Part shown: piece after piece, positions 14,332-22,322 of the stretch | How positions within the stretch are numbered: position 1 is the stretch's first letter | How the letters are laid out: every line of letters begins with the position of its first letter | DNA from: CAKAHY01 sp041848045 | GTDB lineage: Bacteria; Bacillota; Clostridia; Lachnospirales; Lachnospiraceae | Direction of reading: 5' to 3' | DNA: 26,494 nt | Assembly (NCBI GenBank): GCA_041848045.1 | Contig: JBGZHY010000071.1 | Coordinates: 1-26,494, forward strand | Notes under the pieces: generated by a model | What the model was told of the DNA's origin: nothing | Seen by the model: only the letters and a program-made list of their open reading frames with translations | Database searches by the model: none | Made by a program: the position numbers and the translations under genes

Positions 14332-14377
14332 TATTTCCCCAAAAGTAAAAAAAATATAAATTTTATATTAAAAAAAC

Positions 14378-14438
14378 TTTCATTTTTTTACATTTTCATA
14401 TATAATGATTTTCGTCTAATTTAAATAGAAACAGGAGG
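14378..14438 (+). promoter_or_regulatory. Candidate promoter and ribosome binding site of the AbgT gene
   Basis: A consensus -10 TATAAT is at 14401-14406 in very AT-rich DNA. The -35 position 17 bp upstream reads TTTCAT, a weak match. AGGAGG at 14433-14438 is the ribosome binding site, 11 bases before the ATG at 14450. The divergent intergenic region (14305-14449) also holds an almost palindromic AT tract around 14352-14370. Confidence 0.55.
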
Positions 14439-14449
14439 ACTTCAACAGT

Positions 14450-16006
14450 ATGAAGGGAAAAGCAACACAAACAAAAAAAGGGCTTTTCAATGGCTTTCTG
14501 AACTTCATTGAAAAGACCGGAAACAAGCTTCCGCACCCGGTAACTATCTTTCTGATCTTATCTTTGATTGTTATCGTGGTTTCGGAGCTTGCGGCACGTG
14601 CACAGCTCAGCACAAGCTACTACGATGCCAGAGAGAAGACGGAGGTAATGGTAAGCGCCATTTCTTTACTGAATCCGGCTGGACTGCGCTATATGTTTGA
14701 CTCCGCAACCAAGAACTTTACCACCTATGCGCCTTTGGGAACCACACTGGTAGCCATGCTGGGTGTGGGTGTGGCGGAGGAAACGGGACTTATCAGTGCC
14801 ACCCTCAAGAAAATCGTATTGAGCACGCCGAAAAGGCTGATTACGGCAACCGTGGTATTTATGGGCGTTATGTCCAATATTGCCTCCGATGCGGGTTATG
14901 TTGTACTGATTCCGCTGGGCGCCATTGTATTTTTAAGTTTCAAAAGACATCCTTTAGCAGGTTTAACGGCAGCATTTGCCGGCGTATCCGCAGGCTTCTC
15001 TGCGAACCTTTTGCTGGGCACACTGGATCCGCTGCTTGCCGGCATTACCAATGAGGCGATTAAAATCGGCGGTTCCGATGCAACGATCCTGGCTACGGCA
15101 AACTATTACTTTATGTTTGCCTCCACCTTCCTTTTAACCATTGTGGGAACCTTTGTTACGGAGAAAATTGTTGAGCCGAGATTGGGCGAATACAAAGGCC
15201 TGCAGTCCGTGGACTCTATGGACATCAAGCCGAACGAGCAAAAGGGCTTGCACGCAGCCGGTATTTCTTTATTGGTATTCATTGCCATTATGTTATTTTT
15301 GACGGTTCCGCAAAACGGCTGGCTCAGAAGTCCGGTTTTAGAAGACGGCATAGAAACAGGCGAAATGACGATCACTCCTTTCATCAACACCGGTCTGGTT
15401 CCTACCATCGCCCTCTTCTTCCTGATTCCGGGCGTTGTATACGGTATAGCTTCCGGAACGGTGAAGGACGATAAGGATGTTGTAAAGGGTATGAGCAAGG
15501 CAATGGCAACCATGGGCGGTTTCCTGGTGCTGGCCTTCGTATCTTCACAATTCATCAATTACTTTACTTACTCCAAGCTGGGCATTCTGCTTGCAGTAGG
15601 CGGTGCAAACCTCTTAAAGGGTATCGGATTCACGGGACTTCCTTTGGTGATCGCATTCATCCTGGTATCTGCATTCATCAACCTCTTTATCGGTTCCGCA
15701 TCTGCAAAATGGGCGATCATGGCTCCGGTATTCGTGCCTATGCTGATGCTGGTAGGCATTTCACCGGCATTTACACAGCTGGCTTACAGAATCGGCGATT
15801 CTTCCACGAATATCATTTCACCGCTGATGACCTACTTTGCCGTTGTGGTTACCTTTGCACAGAAATATGATGAGGACACAGGTATCGGTACATTGATTTC
15901 TTCCATGATTCCGTACTCTTTCTTCTTCCTGCTCTCATGGACGGGCCTGATGATTGTTTGGTACTTACTGAATCTGCCAATCGGACCGGGCACATTTATG
16001 AGATAG
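14450..16006 (+). CDS. AbgT-family transporter (p-aminobenzoyl-glutamate/antimetabolite type)
   Basis: This 518-aa inner-membrane protein has the length typical of AbgT (about 500 aa). Family features include the N-terminal FIEKTGNKLPHPVTIFLIL, the segment LNPAGLRYMFDSATKNFT, TYAPLGTTLVAMLGVGVAEE, and the NIASDAGYVVLIPLGA helix, plus SASAKWAIMAPVFVPM and GDSSTNIISPLM near the end. E. coli AbgT takes up p-aminobenzoyl-glutamate; other members export sulfonamides. The next gene, 85 bp away, encodes an M20 peptidase, which fits uptake followed by hydrolysis of a peptide-like compound. It is transcribed divergently from the histidine kinase. Confidence 0.93.
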   Translation: MKGKATQTKKGLFNGFLNFIEKTGNKLPHPVTIFLILSLIVIVVSELAARAQLSTSYYDAREKTEVMVSAISLLNPAGLRYMFDSATKNFTTYAPLGTTLVAMLGVGVAEETGLISATLKKIVLSTPKRLITATVVFMGVMSNIASDAGYVVLIPLGAIVFLSFKRHPLAGLTAAFAGVSAGFSANLLLGTLDPLLAGITNEAIKIGGSDATILATANYYFMFASTFLLTIVGTFVTEKIVEPRLGEYKGLQSVDSMDIKPNEQKGLHAAGISLLVFIAIMLFLTVPQNGWLRSPVLEDGIETGEMTITPFINTGLVPTIALFFLIPGVVYGIASGTVKDDKDVVKGMSKAMATMGGFLVLAFVSSQFINYFTYSKLGILLAVGGANLLKGIGFTGLPLVIAFILVSAFINLFIGSASAKWAIMAPVFVPMLMLVGISPAFTQLAYRIGDSSTNIISPLMTYFAVVVTFAQKYDEDTGIGTLISSMIPYSFFFLLSWTGLMIVWYLLNLPIGPGTFMR

Positions 16007-16037
16007 GCTTGCAGACAGCAACAAAGCGTTTTATCGG

Positions 16038-16066
16038 GAGAGGGCAAAGTAGCGCCCTCTCTTTTT
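16038..16066 (+). terminator. Rho-independent terminator after the AbgT gene
   Basis: The perfect 8-bp stem GAGAGGGC/GCCCTCTC (16038-16045, 16054-16061) with an 8-base loop is followed by TTTTT (16062-16066). It lies between the transporter and the peptidase genes, so the peptidase is expressed by read-through or from a promoter I could not identify in the remaining 25 bases. Confidence 0.85.
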
Positions 16067-16091
16067 GACACATACCGGAAAGGAGTTTATG

Positions 16092-17207
16092 ATGATTCAA
16101 GAAAAAAGATTGGTTGAAGAATTTATGAAATATGTGCAGATTTCTTCCCCTACCAAGTCCGAAAAAGATTTCGCCGACTTTTTGTACAAAGAGCTGGAAG
16201 CACTGGGACTGGAAGTACATATTGACGACACGGCAGCACAGACCGGCAGCAACACCGGCAACCTGATTGCCAAATTAAAGGGGGACGGCAAGGGCGAGCC
16301 TGTTATTTTCAGTTGCCACATGGATACGGTTTCTCCTGCCATAGGCATTAAGCCAAGTCTTGCAGACGGCGTTATTCGCAGCGACGGTACGACAATTCTG
16401 GCAGCGGATGACAAGGCGGGGATTGCCGCCATCATCGAAGCCCTGCGGGTCATCAAGGAGCAAAACATTCCTCACGGCGACATCGGTCTTGCTTTCTCCG
16501 TTTTTGAAGAAGGCGGTCTGCATGGCGCAAAAGCACTGGATTATGCGCAGTTTGGCGCAAGACATGCCTTTGTGCTGGACAGCGGCGGCGACCCGGGACA
16601 AATCATTATTCAGGGACCTGCTCAGGATAAAATCAATTTCCACGTAAAAGGACGTGCCGCTCATGCAGGTGTAGCGCCGGAGGAAGGCATTTCCGCCATT
16701 TCCATTGCGGCGGAAGCCATTTCCAAAATGAAGCTTTTGCGTATTGACCATGAAACCACTGCCAATATCGGCAGAATCGAGGGCGGAAGCGTAACCAATA
16801 TTGTGGCGGAGGATGTATATGTGACATCCGAAGCACGTTCCCTGACAGACGAGAAGCTGGAAGCCCAATCAGCTCATATGATTGCCTGCTTTGAGGAGGC
16901 TGCCGCCAAATTCGGAGGCAGTGTAGCGGTGGAACACAGCCGGATGTACTCTTCTTTCAAGGTAGACCCGTCGGATGAAATCGTACAGCGTGTATCTTCC
17001 GCCTTTGCAAGCATCGGTATCCCATCCTTTACCCAGGCTACGGGCGGCGGCTCCGATACCAATGTTATCAACCAAAAGGGTATCCGCGCCGTCAATTTAG
17101 GCATCGGAGAGCGCAAAGCCCATTCTTTGGAGGAACATATTTTCGTCAAGGACTTGGTGAACGTATCCCGCCTTGTACTGGCGCTGATTCAGGAATATCA
17201 CCGCTAA
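16092..17207 (+). CDS. M20-family peptidase, PepT-like (tripeptidase T-type)
   Basis: This 371-aa cytoplasmic zinc peptidase keeps the M20 ligand set. It shows SCHMDTV (first His and neighbouring Asp), AADDKAG (bridging Asp), FEEGGLHGA (catalytic Glu and ligand Glu), LDSGG, the dimerisation-domain GRAAHAGVAPEEG, and the final ligand His in HSLEEHIFV. The pattern resembles the PepT-like branch rather than the carboxypeptidase G2 branch. The ATG at 16092 is chosen: AGGAG precedes it by 6 bases, whereas the ATG one codon earlier leaves only 3, and the reading frame's first TTG lies in the terminator tail. Next to AbgT it probably hydrolyses a small imported peptide or amide, which is inference. 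Confidence 0.92.
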   Translation: MIQEKRLVEEFMKYVQISSPTKSEKDFADFLYKELEALGLEVHIDDTAAQTGSNTGNLIAKLKGDGKGEPVIFSCHMDTVSPAIGIKPSLADGVIRSDGTTILAADDKAGIAAIIEALRVIKEQNIPHGDIGLAFSVFEEGGLHGAKALDYAQFGARHAFVLDSGGDPGQIIIQGPAQDKINFHVKGRAAHAGVAPEEGISAISIAAEAISKMKLLRIDHETTANIGRIEGGSVTNIVAEDVYVTSEARSLTDEKLEAQSAHMIACFEEAAAKFGGSVAVEHSRMYSSFKVDPSDEIVQRVSSAFASIGIPSFTQATGGGSDTNVINQKGIRAVNLGIGERKAHSLEEHIFVKDLVNVSRLVLALIQEYHR

Positions 17208-17217
17208 TTTGCGCAGT

Positions 17218-17254
17218 AAAACAGCCGGAGCAGTATGCACTCTGCCCCGGCTGT
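17218..17254. terminator. Bidirectional terminator between convergent genes
   Basis: The 13-bp stem ACAGCCGGAGCAG (17221-17233) pairs with CTGCCCCGGCTGT (17242-17254) with a single mismatch. On the minus strand it is followed by TTTT; on the plus strand only loosely by T-rich sequence. It sits between the PepT-like gene and the SipW-type protein gene, which converge here. Confidence 0.8.
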
Positions 17255-17278
17255 TGATTTATGCTTTCTGTTTTTTCC

Positions 17279-18262
17279 TTACTTTACATTCTGCTCTTTT
17301 AAGATGTTCGGCTTATCGGAATCCAATTCCGCATTGAACTGATCCCAGATGAAGTCGATGTTTACTTCAGCACTCTTTAACTGAGATGCCGTATCATCGT
17401 TCGCCTTAAGATCCGTGCTGATACCGGTAGTATACTTACCTTCCTTATCCGGATCCATCGCTACGCCGATGTACAGATCCATTCTGTTCTCGGTAGCCGG
17501 ACTGGTCAATATCGTGTTATAAGTAAGCGCCGCCTTAACCTTAGCCGGATCCAACTTCTCCAATACGGACAATCTGACGAAATCAACGCCTCCCACCGTA
17601 AAATACTCATCCGCTGATAAGCCCAATGCATCGGCAAGCTTAAATACAGGAGCATTCTTCGGATCTTCCGGTCTTAATTCATTATGTACATACATCGCGA
17701 TACCCAGCATTTCTTTGGTCACGCCCTCTGCTTCTTTCACTTCAAAGGAAATATTGCCAAGCTTTGCCGCCAGAGTACCTACATTCAGAATATCCGTTCT
17801 GAAGGCCTGTGCGTAGCCCGGATATATCTTATTGATGCTTAACTGAATGGTATCGCTGGCATTCGTATTCCCCGCGTTGTAAGGACCTACCGTCTTCTTC
17901 AATGCCTTGGCATCCACAAGCACCGCGTCAAAAGTTACCTCATGATAGCCCTTTGCTCTTGCATAGTAAGCATCAATGGTTCCGTCTTTGGCAATCTTTT
18001 TATACTCCGTTCCTCTTCCAAAGAAATTGTCAAGTACCGCCCTGTCGGCACCGATACCGTCTACGATGGACCAGCCTCCCATGGTTTCATCACCATACTG
18101 TGCAATCAGCGCCAGGTCTGCAAAGGTCACATCCAGATCGCCTGTCGTTGCCTTTACGCCTATGTTCAGACTGCTTGTCCAATATGCATAGCCTGTTCCC
18201 GTCAATATCAGGGACAATGCCAGCAAAGCACCGATAATCATTTTTCTTCCTGTTCTTCTCAT
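17279..18262 (-). CDS. SipW-type signal peptide secreted protein (TasA/camelysin-like)
   Basis: This 327-aa secreted protein starts MRRTGRKMIIGALLALSL and then has GTGYAYWTSSLNIGV, the signal/processing pattern of SipW-dependent substrates. GDLDVTFADL follows, typical of the start of the TasA/CalY beta fold. No sortase motif or further membrane segment is seen, so it may be released or assembled into fibres. The ATG at 18262 is preferred because AAGGAGG lies 6 bases before it; an ATG two codons earlier abuts that site. It is the last gene of the cluster and has its own candidate -10 box at 18316-18311, which fits a structural protein needed in higher amounts. Specific function is unknown. Confidence 0.85.
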   Translation of the reverse strand: MRRTGRKMIIGALLALSLILTGTGYAYWTSSLNIGVKATTGDLDVTFADLALIAQYGDETMGGWSIVDGIGADRAVLDNFFGRGTEYKKIAKDGTIDAYYARAKGYHEVTFDAVLVDAKALKKTVGPYNAGNTNASDTIQLSINKIYPGYAQAFRTDILNVGTLAAKLGNISFEVKEAEGVTKEMLGIAMYVHNELRPEDPKNAPVFKLADALGLSADEYFTVGGVDFVRLSVLEKLDPAKVKAALTYNTILTSPATENRMDLYIGVAMDPDKEGKYTTGISTDLKANDDTASQLKSAEVNIDFIWDQFNAELDSDKPNILKEQNVK

Positions 18263-18310
18263 ATTCATCCTCCTTATAAACTTTGGTGAAAATCTCTTGT
18301 TTCTGTACGT

Positions 18311-18316
18311 ATTATA
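18311..18316 (-). promoter_or_regulatory. Candidate internal -10 box for the SipW-type protein gene
   Basis: A consensus TATAAT is read on the minus strand, in the 118-bp gap before the 327-aa gene. No convincing -35 is seen at 17 bp. AAGGAGG follows downstream at the start codon. It would allow expression apart from the signal-peptidase operon. Confidence 0.4.
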
Positions 18317-18380
18317 CAAAACATCCTTCAAGCCGTCTTCCCACCTTCATCTACTCTTTGGAGGATTTTTCGTTTATCTT

Positions 18381-19487
18381 CTATACCTCTTTCGGGGTAT
18401 ATCCCTTTTGCACATAAACATATATAAAATTTCCGGCATACAGATAAAAACGATGATCCGGCTGCTCTCCCTCCTCTGTCACACGATAATGCACCGGTTT
18501 TTGCAGTTCATCCGCCAGCAGCATCAGCGCATCTATGGATGTCACATAAAGAGAGCGGCCTGCGTCAATATCGGGCTCTCCATAAATACCCACCATACGG
18601 CTTCCATACTTTCTCAGCATCTTCTTCACCTGTAAATCCGATATCTCCCCGTCCTTTGCCTCCCGCAGCCCATAGAAGGATGCCCCCAGAGCGCCGAGAG
18701 CAAGAATAAACAAAACAAGCAAAGGCAGCACTATTTTCCCCTCCGCCCCCGTTTGCATCGTCACCGAATTTTTGACGGACTCCGCCTTTTGCAGGGCTTC
18801 CGGCTTTTCAATCGTATACAGGGCGGAGCGGGATGGCAGTGTAAGGGGCAAAATCCGGGAAAATTCTTCTTCTCGGATTTTTCCGTCCTCCTCCATAATT
18901 TTCATACTTCCCGAAAATTCCAGAAAAAGCAAGGTATCCACCCTTGCACCCAGCTCCTCTTCGGCAGCTGCCGCAGTCGCTTCATATTCTTCCGCTTTGA
19001 TATTGACTTTTTCTTCTATAACGAAGTCCCTGCCTGTTTCCGTATAAGACTGCTCAGCCAGGAGATATTCTTTTTTGTATATCTGCTTTTCGCTGCCTCC
19101 GCTCTCCATTCCCACAAGTACGGATTTCAGCGTATACTGCAGCTGCACCGGAAAATCCCGACTCAACAGCAGTTTTGCCAGAAAAGAGGCTTCAATATAA
19201 TCCGTCAGCCTGCTTGCATAACTGCCGCCTTCTTCCAGAGGATTGCTTTCAAACAGAGTATTCTCCCGCAGATAAACCTTATATCCGCAGTCTGCCAGAA
19301 GCTGATAGGCATACTGCTCCTGTTCCACGCTGATTTCCCTTCCCCTGACGAAATAGAAAAGTCCGGCAGCGGCAAGCAGACATATTAACCCCGCCGTAAT
19401 CCTGATGAGCCACAGCTTATTCCCGGCACAGGGCCTTGCCTTCTCATTCCCTGCCTTCCATTTTTGTATCCTGTTCCACTTCAACAT
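18381..19487 (-). CDS. DUF5305-like membrane protein of the signal peptidase cluster
   Basis: This 368-aa bitopic membrane protein has a basic N-terminus and a first membrane segment at about residues 27-47. An outside domain follows (about 50-250) with the charged stretch around KVNIKAEEYEATAAAAEEEL. A second membrane segment lies at about 253-272, and a cytoplasmic tail of about 95 residues ends it. The layout and neighbourhood fit DUF5305 proteins, which often sit beside SipW-type signal peptidases; I am fairly but not fully sure of the family. The ATG at 19487 has AAGGAG 6 bases upstream and lies inside the end of the signal peptidase gene, a 44-bp overlap. A chaperone or anchor role for the secreted proteins would be a guess. 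Confidence 0.75.
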   Translation of the reverse strand: MLKWNRIQKWKAGNEKARPCAGNKLWLIRITAGLICLLAAAGLFYFVRGREISVEQEQYAYQLLADCGYKVYLRENTLFESNPLEEGGSYASRLTDYIEASFLAKLLLSRDFPVQLQYTLKSVLVGMESGGSEKQIYKKEYLLAEQSYTETGRDFVIEEKVNIKAEEYEATAAAAEEELGARVDTLLFLEFSGSMKIMEEDGKIREEEFSRILPLTLPSRSALYTIEKPEALQKAESVKNSVTMQTGAEGKIVLPLLVLFILALGALGASFYGLREAKDGEISDLQVKKMLRKYGSRMVGIYGEPDIDAGRSLYVTSIDALMLLADELQKPVHYRVTEEGEQPDHRFYLYAGNFIYVYVQKGYTPKEV

Positions 19488-20667
19488 CCCTCACTCCTTC
19501 CGGTATTTCTCTGCCGCTTTGTATCCAAAAAGCCGGCAATCCCAAATACGGCACTCTATACACTATCCTGCCGTTAATCTCATTCGGATTGACCTCCCTC
19601 CAGTCCTTTGCGGTATTGTTGTCACCCTTTGTTACAAAGGAAAGATTCCCTGCATCGTCTTTTTTAATTTCAATGATTCTGTGTGTGATATTGATATCTT
19701 CTCTGTCAAAATTGATAATATCTCCGACCTGCAGCCCATATATATCCGCTTCCTGCCTTGCCTTTCGGATAATCACCATATCCCCCTCCCGAATCAGGGG
19801 AAGCATACTTCCCGTCAGCACTACCCTGGGATAGAGGGGAAATACCCCCACGTTGAACCAGGCAAATAAAATAACTACCGAAAGACAAAGGTAAAACCGC
19901 AGATTCGCTTTCTTTTGCCAAGAGGAAATGAAAGCTCTTCCCGTCCCGAATCTTTCCTGAATATACAAGGCAAAGAGCACAGGAAAAAGAAGTCCCAAAA
20001 CGCTGTCCAGAAACCAACCCAGCTCCGGCAAAAAAGGGAATACCCGCATAAACAAGGCAGTAATCAAGGCGTAGGTACAGGCAGCCCCCGCTCCGCCGTA
20101 CAAGACAAAAAGCGTCAGCAGCAGAGAATTTAACAGTGCCGGAACAATGTCCTGCATCACATACACAAAGAGCTCCTCTCCGGACCGCAAAGCGCCTATC
20201 GCCGCAAAACTGATGTCCGAGCAGGCAAACAAAATGCCGAAAAGCAAGGCGGGCCACAGAATATTTTTACGATATCCTTTTCCTGCGGCAAGGGCATACT
20301 CCCGTATATACTCTCTGGCAAGCAGCATAGGAACAAGCTGCAGTATATTCAAGGCAATCCCTGTAGGACGCAAATCATAGGGACTGCTTCTAAGCCTTTT
20401 TAAGAGTACCGCCAAAATAAAATGCAGCGCCAAACAAAAAAATGCTCCAAAAACAGCGCAGCCAAGGATTTCATCCCGCATGGACAATTTCCTTGGCGCA
20501 TAAACACGTGGCAGTACCGCATAAATCAAAGCAAATATACCGAGCCAGTATAAGGGCTCTGCCCAAAAATAAGCGACTATCCTCTGTCTGATTGCCGGAA
20601 TATAGGGAAGCGTCCAAAGTAAAACCAAACAAACAGCATAATACCTATTCTTTTTATGGATATTCAT
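19444..20667 (-). CDS. Type I signal peptidase, SipW/ER type, with extra N-terminal membrane domain
   Basis: This 407-aa protein is about twice the usual length of SipW (about 190 aa). Residues 1 to about 250 contain some six hydrophobic segments of unknown role. The peptidase domain begins after the segment at 258-275. TGSMLP carries the nucleophile Ser287, GDIINF follows, THRIIEI carries His329, and TKGDNN carries Asp349. Histidine instead of lysine at the base position marks the archaeal/ER-type (SipW) class, which processes TasA-like precursors. The two or three substrate-like genes around it are its likely targets. The ATG at 20667 lies 3 bp after the 73-aa gene; only a weak AGGA precedes it, so coupling is likely. 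Confidence 0.92.
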   Translation of the reverse strand: MNIHKKNRYYAVCLVLLWTLPYIPAIRQRIVAYFWAEPLYWLGIFALIYAVLPRVYAPRKLSMRDEILGCAVFGAFFCLALHFILAVLLKRLRSSPYDLRPTGIALNILQLVPMLLAREYIREYALAAGKGYRKNILWPALLFGILFACSDISFAAIGALRSGEELFVYVMQDIVPALLNSLLLTLFVLYGGAGAACTYALITALFMRVFPFLPELGWFLDSVLGLLFPVLFALYIQERFGTGRAFISSWQKKANLRFYLCLSVVILFAWFNVGVFPLYPRVVLTGSMLPLIREGDMVIIRKARQEADIYGLQVGDIINFDREDINITHRIIEIKKDDAGNLSFVTKGDNNTAKDWREVNPNEINGRIVYRVPYLGLPAFWIQSGREIPEGVRDVEVEQDTKMEGRE

Positions 20668-20670
20668 CTT

Positions 20671-20892
20671 CTATAATCCTATGTCAATCTCTGCAGGTAT
20701 CTCCTCCTGCTCCTCAAGCTCTTCTTTTTCGATTACATTCACTTCTACGGCATGATGAAACTCCACGGCGGCATCTATCCGCAGCAAATCCGTCCAGTAT
20801 GCCGCCGCATCCAGAATATGGATACAGCCAAGCAGCAATATCGCCGCCAAAACAAATACTATTCCGCTGCTTCGTAAAGTCCTCTTCTTCAT
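20671..20892 (-). CDS. Small secreted or membrane protein with SipW-type signal (73 aa)
   Basis: This 73-aa protein has a basic start (MKKRTLRSSG), one hydrophobic segment (residues 10-28), then DAAAYWTDLLRIDAAVEF and a very acidic tail (EKEELEEQEE). The AYWTD stretch after the hydrophobic core matches the processing-site region of the two larger SipW-type proteins in the cluster, so this looks like a miniature substrate with almost no mature domain. The ATG at 20892 follows AAAGGAGG by 10 bases and avoids overlapping the previous gene. The gene is tightly packed between the 244-aa substrate and the signal peptidase genes. I know no named family for it. Confidence 0.75.
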   Translation of the reverse strand: MKKRTLRSSGIVFVLAAILLLGCIHILDAAAYWTDLLRIDAAVEFHHAVEVNVIEKEELEEQEEIPAEIDIGL

Positions 20893-20914
20893 AAGCCGTA
20901 TACCTCCTTTCCCC

Positions 20915-21649
20915 CTACAACGCTCCGGCACCGGACTGATCCAGATGCAGATCGATAAGGCAGCGGTAACGCACGCTTATACCCTCATCCTCTCCGGCCT
21001 CCCCTTCGCGGGTAAGGAGTTCCAGTTCTTCCTCACTGATGCTAAAATGCTGCGGCAAATGCAAAAGCTTCTCCCGGGAAGCTTCGTCCAGGCGCAGATA
21101 GAAACCGGCATAAAGTTTTCCCTCTTTTTCTTCCGTAAACGGGTATTGCTCAAAACACAGATCCACCTCATAAAGCGACTGCTCCAAAAGATATACCTGC
21201 GAATCATAATGCAGATAGCTCTCCTGCGCCTCCATATGCAGCTCGGAAGCTTCCTCCGTAAAATCCGCCTTTTTTAACAGGGGAAGAGCAGACTCGCCTT
21301 CTTCCGTATTTTTCAGCAGAAAACAAATCTTAAGCATATTTCCTTCCAAAAGCTTATCCAAAGGAATCCCCTGTCGGAAATCAATATCCAGCTGTTTGGC
21401 ATCCTCTCCCTGCAGCTTTACTTCCGCCTCTAAAAATGCCAGCTCCTTATCCTGTGCATCCACAATGCTGAGCTGACAGGCCTGCGCTTCATCAAAGCGC
21501 ATATCAAAGCTTCCTGTCTTCACTTCACTGATGATGCCCAACCCGTCCGTCCAGGCGGCATATCCTGTTCCCAGCAAAATAAACACAAAGCCTGTTACTA
21601 GCCCCAATATATACTTTTGCAGATTTGCAGCCTTTTTCCTCCTTCTCAT
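20915..21649 (-). CDS. SipW-type secreted protein (244 aa), TasA-like
   Basis: This 244-aa protein has a very basic N-terminus (MRRRKKAANLQK), a hydrophobic core, and the sequence LGTGYAAWTDGLGI. EVKTGSFDMRFDEAQ follows. This is the same layout as the 327-aa protein (GTGYAYWTS, then TTGDLDVTFAD), so the two are probably related substrates of the encoded signal peptidase. The mature part is acidic with no cysteine pattern or membrane anchor. The gene begins 6 bp after the response-regulator stop, and its start region has only a distant GGAAAGG, which suggests translational coupling to the regulator. Whether it is a matrix fibre subunit or a minor/adaptor protein cannot be told. Confidence 0.82.
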   Translation of the reverse strand: MRRRKKAANLQKYILGLVTGFVFILLGTGYAAWTDGLGIISEVKTGSFDMRFDEAQACQLSIVDAQDKELAFLEAEVKLQGEDAKQLDIDFRQGIPLDKLLEGNMLKICFLLKNTEEGESALPLLKKADFTEEASELHMEAQESYLHYDSQVYLLEQSLYEVDLCFEQYPFTEEKEGKLYAGFYLRLDEASREKLLHLPQHFSISEEELELLTREGEAGEDEGISVRYRCLIDLHLDQSGAGAL

Positions 21650-21655
21650 CTCTCA

Positions 21656-22321
21656 TCACGACCTTTCCTGTCTGTCCGGCGTAAGCAAACGCTTTCTCAA
21701 CTCCTCCGAAAGAGCTCCGTCCTTATTGACAAAAACAATGGCTTCCATCCGATTTTTAAGATCCAGCTTTGACAGGATATTGCTGATATGCTTTTTCACG
21801 GTCCCCTCCGATATGTAAAGCTTATCGGCTATGACTCCGTTGGAATACCCTTTGGATAACTCGTATAAAACCTCCGCTTCTCTGTCGGTCAGGCAATCCA
21901 GCACGCATTTGTCCCTAAAGCTCTTATCCTGTTCCTCCACCAAGGCGGCGGAGTAAAACTTGCCGCCCCTTTCCACCACCTTTAATCCGAATACAATTTC
22001 ATCAATAAAGGCATCCTTAAGCACATAAGCATCCACTTCCAGCTCTTTTGCCTTGGCAAAATCCATATTTCCGGAGGAAGAGGTAATCACAAACACCTTA
22101 ACCGAGCGATGCTCCTGCTTTAGCCAGTGTACAAATTCAAAGCCGCAGTCCTTTCCCAGGTTGAGATCCACGAAGGCGGCGGATACCCCCATCTCCTCTA
22201 CAACGCTTTTGGCCTCCTCCACACTGCCCGCCTGTACAATTTTTTTATCTGCGTCATGCATCTTGACTATTGTTTCTAAGCCCTGTCTAACCAAGGGGTG
22301 GTCATCCAAAATCAGCATCAT
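21656..22321 (-). CDS. Two-component response regulator, NarL/LuxR type
   Basis: This 221-aa DNA-binding regulator has a receiver domain with acidic pocket LILDDHPLV and phosphoacceptor Asp52 (AAFVDLNLG). The C-terminal LuxR helix-turn-helix (about 150-205) reads LTDREAEVLYELSKGYSN, then EGTVKKHISNILSKL, a classic NarL pattern. The ATG at 22321 is one base after the kinase stop, with GGAGGGG 7 bases upstream; the frame is open further upstream but that would overlap the kinase. Being cotranscribed with the secretion genes, it probably controls this cluster. Its binding site is not recognisable. Confidence 0.95.
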   Translation of the reverse strand: MMLILDDHPLVRQGLETIVKMHDADKKIVQAGSVEEAKSVVEEMGVSAAFVDLNLGKDCGFEFVHWLKQEHRSVKVFVITSSSGNMDFAKAKELEVDAYVLKDAFIDEIVFGLKVVERGGKFYSAALVEEQDKSFRDKCVLDCLTDREAEVLYELSKGYSNGVIADKLYISEGTVKKHISNILSKLDLKNRMEAIVFVNKDGALSEELRKRLLTPDRQERS

Positions 22322-22322
22322 C

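Noticed and set aside
14341..14400. Replication-origin-like or attachment-site AT tract upstream of the AbgT gene
   Set aside because: It has no DnaA boxes, iterons or integrase context; it is better explained as an AT-rich divergent promoter.
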